Shown here in pieces: positions 8,412 through 17,729 of a stretch of DNA of 64,000 bases (positions within the stretch are counted from its first letter, which is position 1; each line of letters opens with the position of its first letter). This DNA comes from Halomonas almeriensis (GTDB lineage Bacteria; Pseudomonadota; Gammaproteobacteria; Pseudomonadales; Halomonadaceae), in contig NZ_JAUFPO010000004.1 of the NCBI RefSeq assembly GCF_030409235.1, positions 62,001 through 126,000 on the forward strand, read 5' to 3'. Under the pieces are notes generated by a model that worked only from the letters and a program-made list of their open reading frames with translations, was not told where the DNA came from and ran no database searches. The translations under genes were made by a program, and so were the position numbers.

Positions 8412-8757
8412 GTTCGGGCTCCATGTCGAAGGAGACGATGACGGCGGCGTTGGCGATCACGCTGGTGCCGCTACCGTCGGGTTTTTCCACGTCCAGTCCG
8501 CCCTTGATCAGCCTGACCGATGGCTGGCCGTACGGGAAGATTCCCAGCAGGGTCGCGACTTCCACGGCCTCGGGCTGCTGGATACCGATCTCGACGTCGA
8601 TCAGCATGGCCTCTTTGGGAAAGTCGAGGGCATCGGCGATGTTGAGCGAGTTGTGCCACAGGGCATCGCGGATCGCCCGCGCTGCGGCCTCGGTGTAGTT
8701 GTGGCTGCGGATCGAGGTGCCCATGCCGAACTGGTGCACCAGGCGTGTCTTGGCCAT
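8404..8757 (-). CDS. Lin0512-family protein A
   Basis: 117 residues from the ATG at 8757, which has AAGGAGA 6 bp upstream; the longer frame to 8820 runs into the VWA gene and lacks a ribosome site. Family landmarks are the N-terminal FGMGTSIRSHNYTEAAARAIRDALWHNS and the central IDVEIGIQQPEAVEV, then KGGLDVEKPDGSGTS. It is a paralogue of protein B downstream. It lies 43 bp after the CobT-like gene in the same operon. Lin0512 proteins have no established function. Their pairing with an AAA+/VWA chelatase-like pair is the notable point here, and they may be its substrate or adaptor. Confidence 0.8.
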   Translation of the reverse strand: MAKTRLVHQFGMGTSIRSHNYTEAAARAIRDALWHNSLNIADALDFPKEAMLIDVEIGIQQPEAVEVATLLGIFPYGQPSVRLIKGGLDVEKPDGSGTSVIANAAVIVSFDMEPEHA

Positions 8758-8800
8758 GTCGGTCTCCTTGATCATGACGAGAAACTTGCTTCCTGGATCG

Positions 8801-10531
8801 TCAGCGTCGGTGACGACCACCGATCAGCGCGACGATCTCGTCGAACAGGTGGCTGTCCAGTGCCTGGGTCATGTCGGTGGCGAGGCAGCGACGATAGAAG
8901 GGACTGAGATCCAGGCCCACTCCCAGGCCGAGGATTTCCACGTGACCTTCCCGGGTACGCCGGGCGATGACGTCCTTGAGGTGGTTGTCCAGATAGTAGG
9001 TATCGTTGGTCAGGTTGGTGGCGCTGTCGGCCGGGCAACCGTCTGAGATCACGATCAGCATGCGTCGCGATTCCGGGCGGCCGAGAAGGCGCTCGCAGGC
9101 CCAATCCACCGCCTCGCCGTCGATGCCCTCACGAAACAGATCTGGCTTGAGCAAGGCGGCGATATCGTTACGTGCGCGTCGCCAGCTACGTTCGGCCGAC
9201 TTGACCACCAGGTGGCAGACTTCGTTGAGGCGGCCCGGGTGGCGCGGTCGGCCTTGCCGCATCCAATCCTTGTAGGCCCGGCCGCCGTTCCAGGCGCCGG
9301 TGGTGAAACCGAGCAGTTCGGTACTCGCACCGATCATTTCCAGGGCACGAATCAGGCTCTCGGCCATCAGCGTCACCGGTTCGATATGGTGCTTCATGGA
9401 GCCCGAGCAGTCGATGAGCAGGCTGACCGCGCAATCGGCACCTAGCTTGTGCTGGTCTCGATAGAAGAGGCGGCGCTCGGTCGGCGAACTGACCAGCTGG
9501 GCCAGGCGGCGTCCGTCGATGTGGCCCTCTTCCTCGCCGAAGGCCCGGCCATCGGGTCGGGGCTCGCAGAGCACGGTAGCGAGCCTCCGCGCCAGGCGAG
9601 GCAGGTTGATGCCTTGCTCGGCGGTCGCTCGATCAAGATGTTCACGGTATTCGCGCAGCAGGGCGCGACGCACCAGGTGGCTGGCCGTGACCTCGCGGTC
9701 GTACCGGGTCGTGAAGACCCGATAGGTCTGGGCGGTGTCCTCGAAGACCTTGCTGTGACCGGTCGTCGCGGCGGCAACGCCATCATCGTCGCCCTCGGCA
9801 TCGTCAAGATCGAGCAGCAGGGCGAACGCCTCCCTGGTCGTCTCGTCCGCATCGCCTGGATCGTCTTCGTCGGCCTGGGCGCGTTCGACGCGCACTCGGT
9901 CACCGACGATTCGAGCGATGGCCAGGGCATGTTCGGCATAGGCGGCCTGGTTATCGCGATGGCGACGCAAGCCGGCGAGCGCCGTGCCCAGTTCGTTCAC
10001 CAGGGATGCCCGAGTGCTCTCGATATAGTCCTCGGTTTCCTCCAGCACGGGGCATGCGTTCAAGCGCGACCAGCCCATCTGAGCGACGGTATAGACCAGC
10101 ATGCCGATGCTGCCCTCGGTGAGCCCGGAGCGGTAGAAGTCGCGGGACCAGCTCGAAAAGCGTCGGTGCAGGTTGTCGCGCATGCCCGGCATATCGCGGG
10201 GTGTCCGGGTTTCCGTTCTCAACTGTTCGAGCAATTCGAAGATCAGCCGCTCGACCGAACCCTCGGGCCGTAGACGGCGGTGCAAGTAGGTATCGGAGTG
10301 CAGCAGACGCAGGGCCATGCCGTCGGCGACGGCACGACAGTCGGCGAAGTTGTCCTGACCGGGGTCGATACGCAGGTGGGGCGCATGGGTCGGCAATCGC
10401 ACCTCACCACGGTAGAGGCGCCGTCCGCGATAGTGCAGGTCGGCATCCCCGGTCAACGCACGCAGGCTAGCGGCGCACAATTCCTCGATCCGTTGCTGGC
10501 GGAGCGCCTGCTGCTGGGCGCTTGCGGTCAT
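8801..10531 (-). CDS. CobT-like VWA-domain protein
   Basis: 576 residues. The N-terminal half is charged and variable, with an acidic stretch ([22 protein letters not shown]) typical of CobT. The C-terminal von Willebrand A domain has the MIDAS motif DCSGS (about residue 375), a TTG turn and SDG (about residue 500), then [11 protein letters not shown] and [15 protein letters not shown], which closely resemble the CobT end. CobT works with the AAA+ CobS to drive the CobN chelatase. Here the gene overlaps the CobS-like gene by ATGA, but no cobN is visible. I infer an AAA+/VWA machine repurposed for another substrate. Confidence 0.88.
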   Translation of the reverse strand: MTASAQQQALRQQRIEELCAASLRALTGDADLHYRGRRLYRGEVRLPTHAPHLRIDPGQDNFADCRAVADGMALRLLHSDTYLHRRLRPEGSVERLIFELLEQLRTETRTPRDMPGMRDNLHRRFSSWSRDFYRSGLTEGSIGMLVYTVAQMGWSRLNACPVLEETEDYIESTRASLVNELGTALAGLRRHRDNQAAYAEHALAIARIVGDRVRVERAQADEDDPGDADETTREAFALLLDLDDAEGDDDGVAAATTGHSKVFEDTAQTYRVFTTRYDREVTASHLVRRALLREYREHLDRATAEQGINLPRLARRLATVLCEPRPDGRAFGEEEGHIDGRRLAQLVSSPTERRLFYRDQHKLGADCAVSLLIDCSGSMKHHIEPVTLMAESLIRALEMIGASTELLGFTTGAWNGGRAYKDWMRQGRPRHPGRLNEVCHLVVKSAERSWRRARNDIAALLKPDLFREGIDGEAVDWACERLLGRPESRRMLIVISDGCPADSATNLTNDTYYLDNHLKDVIARRTREGHVEILGLGVGLDLSPFYRRCLATDMTQALDSHLFDEIVALIGGRHRR

Positions 10532-11508
10532 GAGGAAGCGGCCTCCTGCATCCAGGATTCATCGAGTTCCGCACCGAAACAGCGCTGGTAGTACTCGGCG
10601 ACGATGGGGCGTTCGGCTTCATCGCACTTGTTGAGGAATGACAGCCGGAAGGCGATCGCCGGGTTGCGGAAAATCTCGCAGTTTTCCGCCCAGGTGATGA
10701 CCGTGCGTGGCGACATCAGGGTCGACAAGTCGCCGGCGGCAAAGCCTTGCCGCGTCAGGTTGGCCACCGCCACCATGGCGGTGATCAACTCGCGTCCTCT
10801 CTCGGAATCCTTTGATGGCACGCGTCCCAGTACGATGGCGGTCTCTTCTTCACGGGGCAGGTAGTCGAGCTTGGCGACGATGTTCCAGCGATCGATCTGG
10901 GCGTGGTTGAGCACCTGCGTGCCCTGGTAGAGCCCCGTGAGGTTGCCGAGCCCCACGGTGTTGGCGGTGGCGAAAAGACGGAAGTGGGGGTGGGGCTGAA
11001 TCACTCGATTCTGGTCGAGCAGGGTGAAGTTGCCGTCGCGCTCCAGGATGCGCTGGATGACGAACATCACGTCCGGCCGACCGGCGTCGTACTCGTCGAA
11101 GATCAGTGCCACAGGTCGTTGCAGCGACCAGGGCACGATACCTTCCTGGAACTCAGTGGCCTGCTGGCCGTCGCGCACCACAATGGCGTCCTTGCCCACG
11201 AGATCGAGGCGACTGATATGGCCGTCCAGGTTGACGCGCAGGCAAGGCCAGTTGAGTCGGGCCGCCACTTGTTCGATATGCGTCGACTTGCCGGTGCCAT
11301 GCAGCCCCTGAACCATCACCCGGCGGTTGCGGGTGAAGCCGGCCAGGATCGCCAGGGTCACGTCGGGATTGAAGCGATAGGCCTCATCGATCTCCGGCAC
11401 GTATTCATCGCGCTCGCTGAAGGCAGGCACCTGCAGGTCACTGTCGATGCCGAAGAGCTCGCGTGCCGAGCGCATTGTGTCGGGCTGGGCATACATGGGA
11501 TCTGTCAT
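10528..11508 (-). CDS. CobS-like MoxR-class AAA+ ATPase
   Basis: 326 residues from ATG 11508, which has GAGGAGATAG upstream; the longer frame to 11598 has no ribosome site and would cover the intergenic operator region. The N-terminus [14 protein letters not shown] followed by [10 protein letters not shown] is the CobS signature. Walker A is GLHGTGKST (about residue 77), Walker B is LIFDEYDA, and sensor 1 is FATANT. The C-terminal helical part has [20 protein letters not shown] and ends [10 protein letters not shown], again as in CobS. It is the first gene of the operon with the VWA protein and two Lin0512 proteins. Annotation as a true cobaltochelatase subunit would be unsafe without CobN or corrin genes. 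Confidence 0.9.
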   Translation of the reverse strand: MTDPMYAQPDTMRSARELFGIDSDLQVPAFSERDEYVPEIDEAYRFNPDVTLAILAGFTRNRRVMVQGLHGTGKSTHIEQVAARLNWPCLRVNLDGHISRLDLVGKDAIVVRDGQQATEFQEGIVPWSLQRPVALIFDEYDAGRPDVMFVIQRILERDGNFTLLDQNRVIQPHPHFRLFATANTVGLGNLTGLYQGTQVLNHAQIDRWNIVAKLDYLPREEETAIVLGRVPSKDSERGRELITAMVAVANLTRQGFAAGDLSTLMSPRTVITWAENCEIFRNPAIAFRLSFLNKCDEAERPIVAEYYQRCFGAELDESWMQEAASS

Positions 11509-11605
11509 CACTATCTCCTCGGCCCGTCGGGACCGTTTCCATGGGGCCCGGTCCTTGTCACGGTGGCCGGGCTTGGCGACCGGGAATGTTTCGAGCATAT
11601 AATGG

Positions 11606-11642
11606 TTTCATAAAAAGAATCAAATGGTACCGTTTTATGGAA
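11606..11642. promoter_or_regulatory. Second copy of the probable IclR operator
   Basis: Arms TTTCATAAAA (11606-11615) and TTTTATGGAA (11633-11642) match the xsc site in spacing (37 bp) and in 27 positions. It lies between the CobS-like gene (-) and the small gene preceding tauXY (+). A TATAAT at 11598-11603 reads toward the + strand, and a TTGATT-N16-TATATG pair overlapping the dyad could serve the minus strand. Which direction it controls is unresolved. Confidence 0.6.
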
Positions 11643-11679
11643 TTTGGATTGTTTGGCAGATTTCTCACGGAGGTGGCTC

Positions 11680-11796
11680 ATGAAGGGTTTTCTGATCATC
11701 GGCTGTGGCGTCATCGTCATGATGTTGTCTCTCCTGGTGGGGAGTTCATCTGATGGCAATCGACTGGCCCAATGTTCAGTTGGCATCTGGCGCTAA
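11680..11796 (+). CDS. Small single-TM protein upstream of tauXY (38 aa)
   Basis: ATG at 11680 with a GGAGGTGG ribosome site 3-6 bp upstream. The product, MKGFLIIGCGVIVMMLSLLV then GSSSDGNRLAQCSVGIWR, has one hydrophobic helix and could be a membrane microprotein or, with its cysteine after a hydrophobic stretch, an exported peptide. The gene starts 38 bp downstream of the putative IclR operator, and a terminator-like hairpin follows before tauX. No family is recognised. It may be a leader peptide or a small transporter accessory subunit. Confidence 0.5.
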   Translation: MKGFLIIGCGVIVMMLSLLVGSSSDGNRLAQCSVGIWR

Positions 11797-11839
11797 TGCC
11801 GGTCATGCACAGTCAGTACTCTCGTGGTGATCAAAGGAC

Positions 11840-11865
11840 AAGGGACCGAATCTTTGGCCCTTTTT
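11840..11865 (+). terminator. Terminator-like hairpin before tauX
   Basis: AAGGGACC and GGCCCTT, with one internal mismatch, enclose an 8-base loop followed by TTTTT. It falls between the small gene and tauX and could end the leader transcript or act as an attenuator. Confidence 0.45.
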
Positions 11866-11907
11866 CGCACGCCTTGCGTGAACGGAATACCAGCCCAGGA
11901 GACAACA

Positions 11908-12291
11908 ATGAGCCAGCCCACCGTGGAACTGCTTGAAGCCTTTAGTGATGCCTTGAACCGTCATGATATCGATGCCGTGATGGAGTTGATGACCGATGAT
12001 TGCGTGTTTCATGCCATCGCCGGTCCGGAGCTGATGGGGAAGAGCTTCGTGGGGCAGGGAGAGGTTCGCCAGGCACTGGAGAATGCCTGGAAGACCGCAC
12101 CCGATGCTGCCTGGATCGATGGCGAGCATTTCGTGGTCGGCGATCGTGGCGTTTCCGAGACTACATACTGCGGCACGACTACCGAGGGGGATCGCTCCGA
12201 GGCGCGCATGGTGGATGTCTTCACCTTCCGTGACGGCAAGATCGCCGTGAAGAATGCTTTCCGCAAAAATCGACCGCCGGTCAATGCCTGA
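11908..12291 (+). CDS. tauX: Taurine dehydrogenase small subunit (SnoaL/NTF2-like)
   Basis: 127 residues from an ATG with CAGGAGA upstream; the longer open frame to 11824 runs through the terminator hairpin. The fold is NTF2/SnoaL-like: TVELLEAFSDALNRHDID, MELMTDDCVFHAIAGPEL, VDVFTFRDGKIAVKNAFRKNRPP. TauX subunits of known tauXY clusters are small proteins of this kind, as I recall. Together with the FAD protein 47 bp downstream it should oxidise taurine to sulfoacetaldehyde and ammonium, passing electrons to a cytochrome c. The assignment rests on pairing with tauY and on xsc/pta nearby. A stand-alone SnoaL protein would be the alternative. Confidence 0.78.
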   Translation: MSQPTVELLEAFSDALNRHDIDAVMELMTDDCVFHAIAGPELMGKSFVGQGEVRQALENAWKTAPDAAWIDGEHFVVGDRGVSETTYCGTTTEGDRSEARMVDVFTFRDGKIAVKNAFRKNRPPVNA

Positions 12292-12338
12292 CAGGGGCAC
12301 AAGCGATTCATGGCATTCAGAAGGCGAGGAGTCTGATC

Positions 12339-13775
12339 ATGGAGACAGTATCGCGAGAAGAGGTGAAGGCCAGTGGGAGCACCGCGCCTTCCCGACCTTA
12401 CGATCCAGCTTATGATCCACTGAAGAGTGCGACACCGGGACAGGGGCGTGATTATGCGCCCACCTACTGGATCGATACCGCGGGTGAGCCGCCGGAGGAT
12501 GATGGTCCGGTTAGTGGTGACATGGATGCCGATGTTGTGATCATCGGTTCCGGCTTTACCGGGCTGAGCGCGGCCATCTTCCTGGCTCGCGAGCATGGCA
12601 TCAAGGCGACCGTGCTCGAAGCCAATCGTGTCAGCTGGGGGTGCTCTACACGCAATGGCGGACAGGCGCAATGTGCATCCGGCCGACTGAAGCGCTCGCA
12701 ATGGATTCAGCGCTATGGTCTGGATGCCGCGCTCAAGCTTCATGAAGAATGCCTGGCCGGCATGGCGACCTTCAAGGCGTTGATCTCCGATATCGATTGT
12801 GATCCTCAGCCTGGTGGGCACCTCTACGTCGCCCACCGGGACAAGGTCATGCCGAGTCTGGAAAAAGAGGCCAGGCTGTTGCGCAATACTTTTGGCTATG
12901 ATGCCCGGATTCTGGATGCCGAGACGGTCAAGCGTGACTGGATGGGAGATCAGGAAGCGGCCGGCGCCATGCATGAACCCGAAGGAATCGGCATCCATGC
13001 CGGCAAGCTGGCCTTTGGCTACCATCGCAAGGCGCGTGAGCTGGGCGTGAAGATCCATCCGTCGAGTCCGGTGATGGGCTTCGAGACTCGAGGTGGTGTT
13101 CACTATCTTCAAACGCCGGGGGGCGTGGTCAAGGCGCGTGCCGTGGGTATCGCCACGGGAGGGTACACCTCCCAGAGTCTTCATCCCTCGCTGAAGAACC
13201 GATTGCTGCCGATTCTCTCCAATTCCATCGTCACTCGCCGGCTGACCGATGATGAGATCGCGTCATGCAACCTGTGGACGCACCAGGTGATCACCGATAC
13301 GCGGATCCTGAGGCACTACTACCGCCTGTTGCCGGACAAGCGTCTGCAGATAGGCAGCCGAAGTGCGATCACGGGTCGTGAAGCGCCACAGAAGAAGTAC
13401 GAGGACCAACTGATCCATGACGTGCATCGCAAGTTCCCGACCCTCCAGGGAATCCAGATCGACTATTCCTGGTGGGGATGGGTCGACGTCAGTCACGACA
13501 TGATGCCGCGTATCCATCAGCCCGATTCTCGTGAGACGGTCTATTATGCGCTGGGTTATGGCGGTAACGGGGTGATGTATTCCGCCCAGGCCGGTCGTCG
13601 GCTGGCCCAGTGGATTGCCGGGCAGGGGCAGGAGCTCGATCTGCCGATATTCACGTCGAGACTGCCGTATCCCAATGTTCGCGAAATGGTCGAGTCTCGG
13701 GCGTTTGCCCCTTTCCGGCGCCTCGGTCAGCGAATGCTGTATCGCTGGTACCACCTGAAGGACGAGGTGTTATGA
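12339..13775 (+). CDS. tauY: Taurine dehydrogenase large subunit (FAD-dependent, DAO family)
   Basis: 478 residues. The Rossmann FAD motif is VVIIGSGFTGLSAAIFLA (about residue 66), followed by VLEANRVSWGCSTRNGGQ, the DAO-family flavin region shared with gamma-glutamylputrescine oxidases and TauY. The C-terminus contains YALGYGGNGVMYSAQAGRRLAQWI, the second flavin-contact region. No signal peptide is seen. It is co-directional with tauX and ends at a strong hairpin. With Xsc and Pta it would complete taurine to acetyl-CoA. An alternative is gamma-glutamylputrescine oxidoreductase (PuuB), but the tauX-like partner and the xsc locus favour taurine. Confidence 0.78.
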   Translation: METVSREEVKASGSTAPSRPYDPAYDPLKSATPGQGRDYAPTYWIDTAGEPPEDDGPVSGDMDADVVIIGSGFTGLSAAIFLAREHGIKATVLEANRVSWGCSTRNGGQAQCASGRLKRSQWIQRYGLDAALKLHEECLAGMATFKALISDIDCDPQPGGHLYVAHRDKVMPSLEKEARLLRNTFGYDARILDAETVKRDWMGDQEAAGAMHEPEGIGIHAGKLAFGYHRKARELGVKIHPSSPVMGFETRGGVHYLQTPGGVVKARAVGIATGGYTSQSLHPSLKNRLLPILSNSIVTRRLTDDEIASCNLWTHQVITDTRILRHYYRLLPDKRLQIGSRSAITGREAPQKKYEDQLIHDVHRKFPTLQGIQIDYSWWGWVDVSHDMMPRIHQPDSRETVYYALGYGGNGVMYSAQAGRRLAQWIAGQGQELDLPIFTSRLPYPNVREMVESRAFAPFRRLGQRMLYRWYHLKDEVL

Positions 13776-13786
13776 CACCGGGCCAG

Positions 13787-13822
13787 GCCGGGTAGGCGGC
13801 ATCGACCAGTCGCCTACCCGGC
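13787..13822. terminator. Strong hairpin between tauY and the LysR gene
   Basis: GCCGGGTAGGCG and CGCCTACCCGGC form a 12-bp stem around a 12-base loop. It separates two convergent genes and probably terminates both, although there is no long U-tract. Confidence 0.6.
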
Positions 13823-13825
13823 GGC

Positions 13826-14722
13826 CTATGCGAGTCGACTGGCATGGGCCTCGATGAAGTCGGCAAAGCGTTGCTGGGCGGCTGTCATGGCGCCTGTATG
13901 CCAGGCCGCCTCCGTCACCAAGCACTCGGTAGTGTCCTGAATGGCCAGTGGCGTCACGCCCTTGCGAATATAATTTCTGGCACATTCCAGGTGAATGGTG
14001 ACGCCGAAGTTGGCAGCCACGAAACCGAAGATCCCCTCGCTGTTGAAGGTTTCCTGAGCCACTTTCGGCAGGAAACCGGCCGACATGCAGAGGGCATCGA
14101 GGTGTCGGCGGAAATGCTTCCAGCGTTCGATGGAACCGACGATGAATGGCTCATCGGCCAGTTCCCTCAGATCGATGGCCGTTCTGGTTGCCAGCCTGTG
14201 CTCGTCGCTGACCAGGGCGATGAAGCCATCGTGCTGGATGGTCTCGGTCCTGATCTCGGATGCGGTATTGGGGCCCGTGACGAAGGCAAAATCGATATGC
14301 CCATCATGCAACTCCTGGAGTTGTTCCTCGGTTGAACCGAAGGAAAGGTCGAAGTGAATATCGGGGTGCTGAGCCTTGAACACTTCGAGCAACTCGGGCA
14401 AGCGACCGGTGATGGCAAAGTCCGTGTATCCGATACGTAGCCGCCCTACCTCGCCGAGCCCTGCACGACGCGTCTTGAGTACGGCTTCATCGAGCTGAGC
14501 GATGCAACGACGGCATTCCTCGAGAAAGATCTGTCCTGGTTCGGTCAGTGTGACGTTCCGGTTGTCACGCTCCAGCAACTGCTCGCCGATGGCGTCTTCC
14601 AACTGTCGAATGGTACGACTCAGCGCCGGCTGCGCCATGTTGAGTCGATCGGCGGCTTTCCGAAAGTGCAACAGTTCCGCGACCGCCTGGAAAGCGTGGA
14701 GGTGGCGCATCTCGATCCGCAT
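13826..14722 (-). CDS. LysR-family transcriptional regulator
   Basis: 298 residues with the standard LysR layout: an N-terminal winged HTH (MRHLHAFQAVAELLHFRKAADRLNMAQPALSRTIRQLE, given here only as a region, residues 5-42) and a two-lobed periplasmic-binding-like effector domain (LRIGYTDFAITGRLPELL; DEPFIVGSIERW). It is divergent from the GltS-like symporter gene; the gap holds a perfect 14-bp palindrome with the T-N11-A form. The likely target is the symporter/amidohydrolase/CobW unit. The ligand is unknown. Confidence 0.9.
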   Translation of the reverse strand: MRIEMRHLHAFQAVAELLHFRKAADRLNMAQPALSRTIRQLEDAIGEQLLERDNRNVTLTEPGQIFLEECRRCIAQLDEAVLKTRRAGLGEVGRLRIGYTDFAITGRLPELLEVFKAQHPDIHFDLSFGSTEEQLQELHDGHIDFAFVTGPNTASEIRTETIQHDGFIALVSDEHRLATRTAIDLRELADEPFIVGSIERWKHFRRHLDALCMSAGFLPKVAQETFNSEGIFGFVAANFGVTIHLECARNYIRKGVTPLAIQDTTECLVTEAAWHTGAMTAAQQRFADFIEAHASRLA

Positions 14723-14739
14723 AATGATGCCTGTAGAGC

Positions 14740-14753
14740 ATCAAATATTTGAT
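14740..14753. promoter_or_regulatory. Likely LysR-type operator
   Basis: ATCAAATATTTGAT is a perfect palindrome in the AT-rich gap between the LysR gene and the symporter gene, of the T-N11-A type that LysR regulators bind. Confidence 0.55.
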
Positions 14754-14865
14754 AATTGATATTATACAGGTCACGTCAGCTTGCCTAGTTTTGAAATGAC
14801 GGGGTGGTCGAGAGGGCCATGCCAAGGTTCAGCATCCTAGAACAAGCATAATGCGAGAGGTCGAT

Positions 14866-16205
14866 ATGCAAGATACGTTTCCCGGTGTGATCGCGTTCGC
14901 GATTCTGGCCGGCATGCTGCTGCTCGGCAGTGTGCTGCGCAATCGTGTGGCGCTTCTTCGCAATATGTTGGTGCCGTCGAGTATCGTCGGTGGACTGTTG
15001 GGCTTCGTGCTGCTGTCACTGAGCTGGATTCCCGGCTTTGCGCCTGACGACTTCACCGCCTTGACCTTTCATTTCTTCACTCTGAGTTTCATGTCGCTGT
15101 GCTTGACCGGCAGCAGCCGACAGCCGTCTCTTGGCGGGGGCGGCATTGTGCGCGGCGGGATCTGGTTGACCCTGATATGGACGATCAGCCTCGGCCTGCA
15201 GGGTGTGATCGGTTACCTGATGGTTCGCGGCTATGATGCCGTGACCGGTGCCGGTATCAGCGAATGGCTTGGTGCCCTGGTGACGCATGGCTTCACTCAG
15301 GGGCCTGGCCAGGCCCTGACCTACGGCGGACTCTGGGAAGAGGATCATGGCATTGAACATGCCGCTCAGGTGGGACTGATCTTCGCTTCTCTGGGTTTCC
15401 TGGTTGCCTTTGCCATCGGCGTGCCCTTGGCCAAGCGCTTCATCGCGCAAGGGGCCAATGCCAACAAGGCCTCACGGCTGGACGATAACTTCCGAAACGG
15501 CTTTTTCGACGACCAGCAGCGCCCCGAGATGGGACGGATGATCTCGCATCCGGCAAGCCTCGACTCGTTGGCCTATCACCTGGGATTGCTGGCTGTCGCC
15601 TATGTGATCACGCATTGCTGGCTGCTTTTCATGCAGGTGTGGTCGCCGGGGCCGAACCCTGGGGCATCAATCTGAGCGTGCTGTTCAGTCATAACCTGTT
15701 CTTCCTGCACGGGCTGGGTGTCTGTGTCTTGATGCGGCTGATCATCGACAAGGCGGGGCTGTCGTCCTATGTCGATGACGAGAGCCTCAAGCGCATTACC
15801 GGCTCATCGGTGGATTTCATGGTGGTCGGCACGCTGATGAGCATTCAGTTCTTGGTACTTTATGCGTTGCTGACGCCGATTCTGCTGGTCACCGTCGCCG
15901 TGACGGCGGTGACTCTGATCGGCTGCCTGTGCATCGGTCGACTGAGTGGCCAGTTGGGACACGAAAGGGCCCTGACGTCCTTTGGCTGCTGCTGTGGGTC
16001 GACGGGGACGGGTTTGTTGCTGTTGCGCATGATGGACGCCGACTTCAGTACTTCGGTGCCCAAGGAGCTGGCCTTTTTCAATCTGGCCATCATCATTACC
16101 AACTTTCCTATCCTCTTCGTTTTTGCTCCGCTGGTGCCCACATTGGGAACATGGGGCTATATCGCCGTCTTTGGCGGCACGGCGCTCGTGTTCCTGGCCG
16201 TGGGG
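14866..16205 (+). pseudogene. GltS-like sodium/solute symporter, frameshifted and fused to the next gene
   Basis: A polytopic protein resembling the GltS sodium/glutamate symporter family. The start at 14866 has AGAGGT upstream. Frame one gives MQDTFPGVIAFAILAGMLLL to FMQVWSPGP and stops at 15675. The second half continues one frame away as GINLSVLFSHNLFFLHGLG through ITGSSVDFMVVGTLMSIQF, so a single base was lost at about 15640-15660. The two pieces together give about 445 residues, close to the family size. The second piece then runs without a stop into an amidohydrolase, so the natural end is lost. Transport function is probably abolished. Confidence 0.75.
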
Positions 16206-16212
16206 CCCGAGT

Positions 16213-17729
16213 CGTCCATGCCGTCACTGGACGATGTCATCCTGGATGAGCGCTTTGCAGACCGGGTGATCCTGCCGGGGTTTGTCGAGGGACATAGCCA
16301 CGCGCTCGAGGGGGCAATGTGGAACTACCTGTATCTGGGGTATTTTCCCCGTCATGATCCCGACGGTCGTGCATGGGAGGGCGTCAGATGCATGGCGTCG
16401 GTACAGGAACGTCTGCGTGAGCAGGCCGAGAAGATGCCGGATGGAACTCCCCTAGTGGCCTGGGGCTTCGATCCGGTCTATTTCGAGGGCGATCGTCTTG
16501 CCCGTGGCGTGCTGGATGGCGCCGTGGCGGATCGGCCGGTGGTGGTGATACATGCCAGCCTGCATGTGATGACGGTCAACACGCGCATGCTGCGGCTGGC
16601 CGGCCTCGAGGCACATGCCGGCATCGAGGGCATCATGCTCGATGATCGAGGCGTGCCGACCGGGGAGTTGCAGGAGATGGCGGCGATGCATGCCATCTTC
16701 GAAGCGCTCGACATGAATCTGTTCGAGGCGGTGGCGGCGCCCGACACGCTGCGCCGCTATGGTCGAGTCGCCTGTCATGCCGGTGTGACCACGATCACGG
16801 ATCTCTACAACCCCTTTACCGATGACGGGCTCGAGGCCCTGCAGCAGGTCACGGCCGAACCGGACTATCCGGTTCGCCTGGTGCCGGCGATGAGTGGACT
16901 GGCCTGGTCACTCGACGAGGGAGTGGAACGGCTGCAGGCCTGTCGCGGCCTGGGCAACGACAAGCTGTATTTCGGGCCGGTGAAGTTGATGACCGATGGC
17001 TCCATCCAGGGGTATACGGCGCGGTTGAAGTGGCCGCACTACCATGATGGACACCCCAACGGGATCTGGAACGCGCCTCCCGAGGTGCTCTATGACATGG
17101 TGCAGGCCTACCAACAGGCCGGCATTCAGGTTCATATCCATACCAATGGCGACGAAGCGGTGGAACTAATGCTGGACGCCCTGGACGAGGCGCTCGCATT
17201 ATGGCCGCGCGCCGATCATCGCCACACCCTGCAGCATTGCCAGATCATCGATCATGCCCAGATGCGTCGCGCCGCGCGACTGGGCCTGTGTCTGAACATG
17301 TTTGCCAATCACATCTACTACTGGGGCGATATCCATTACACCCGCACGCTCGGTCACGAGCGCTGTCAACGGCTGGAGCCTCTGGCCTCGGCGAGTCGCA
17401 TGAAAATTCCCGTGGCGCTTCACAGCGATGCCCCAGTGACGCCGCTGGGGCCGCTGTTCACCGCATGGTGCGCGGTGATGCGCCAGACCGCTTCCGGTGC
17501 AAGGCTGGGTGAGCACGAACGAGTTTCAGTGGAGCACGTGCTGGAAATGATTACCCTGGGAGCCGCTTATACGCTGCATCTGGATCATCTGGTGGGCAGC
17601 CTCGAGATCGGCAAGTTCGCCGACATGGTAGTACTCGAGGAAGATCCGCTGGCGTGTGCGCCCGAGCATCTCAAGGATATCGGGATCCAGGCCACCGTGC
17701 TGGGAGGTCTAGTACATGACAAGGGATGA
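16213..17729 (+). pseudogene. Amidohydrolase (YtcJ-like) lacking its N-terminus
   Basis: About 500 residues of an amidohydrolase-3/YtcJ-type metal-dependent hydrolase. The first metal motif is VILPGFVEGHSHALEG. Later metal-site segments are HIHTNGDEA, TLQHCQI and HSDAPVTP. The usual 50-60 residue N-terminal beta-sandwich before the first motif is absent, and the frame joins directly to the symporter at about 16205-16215 (VGPESSMPSLDDVILDE). A deletion thus fused the two genes. The only in-frame starts upstream lie inside the symporter, so an internal ATG or a membrane-anchored fusion would be needed for expression. The 3' end overlaps the CobW gene by 14 bp. Confidence 0.75.

Noticed and set aside
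8801..11508. Cobalamin biosynthesis operon
   Set aside because: CobS- and CobT-like proteins are present, but no cobN or any corrin-ring gene is visible in 64 kb, and the partners are Lin0512 proteins.
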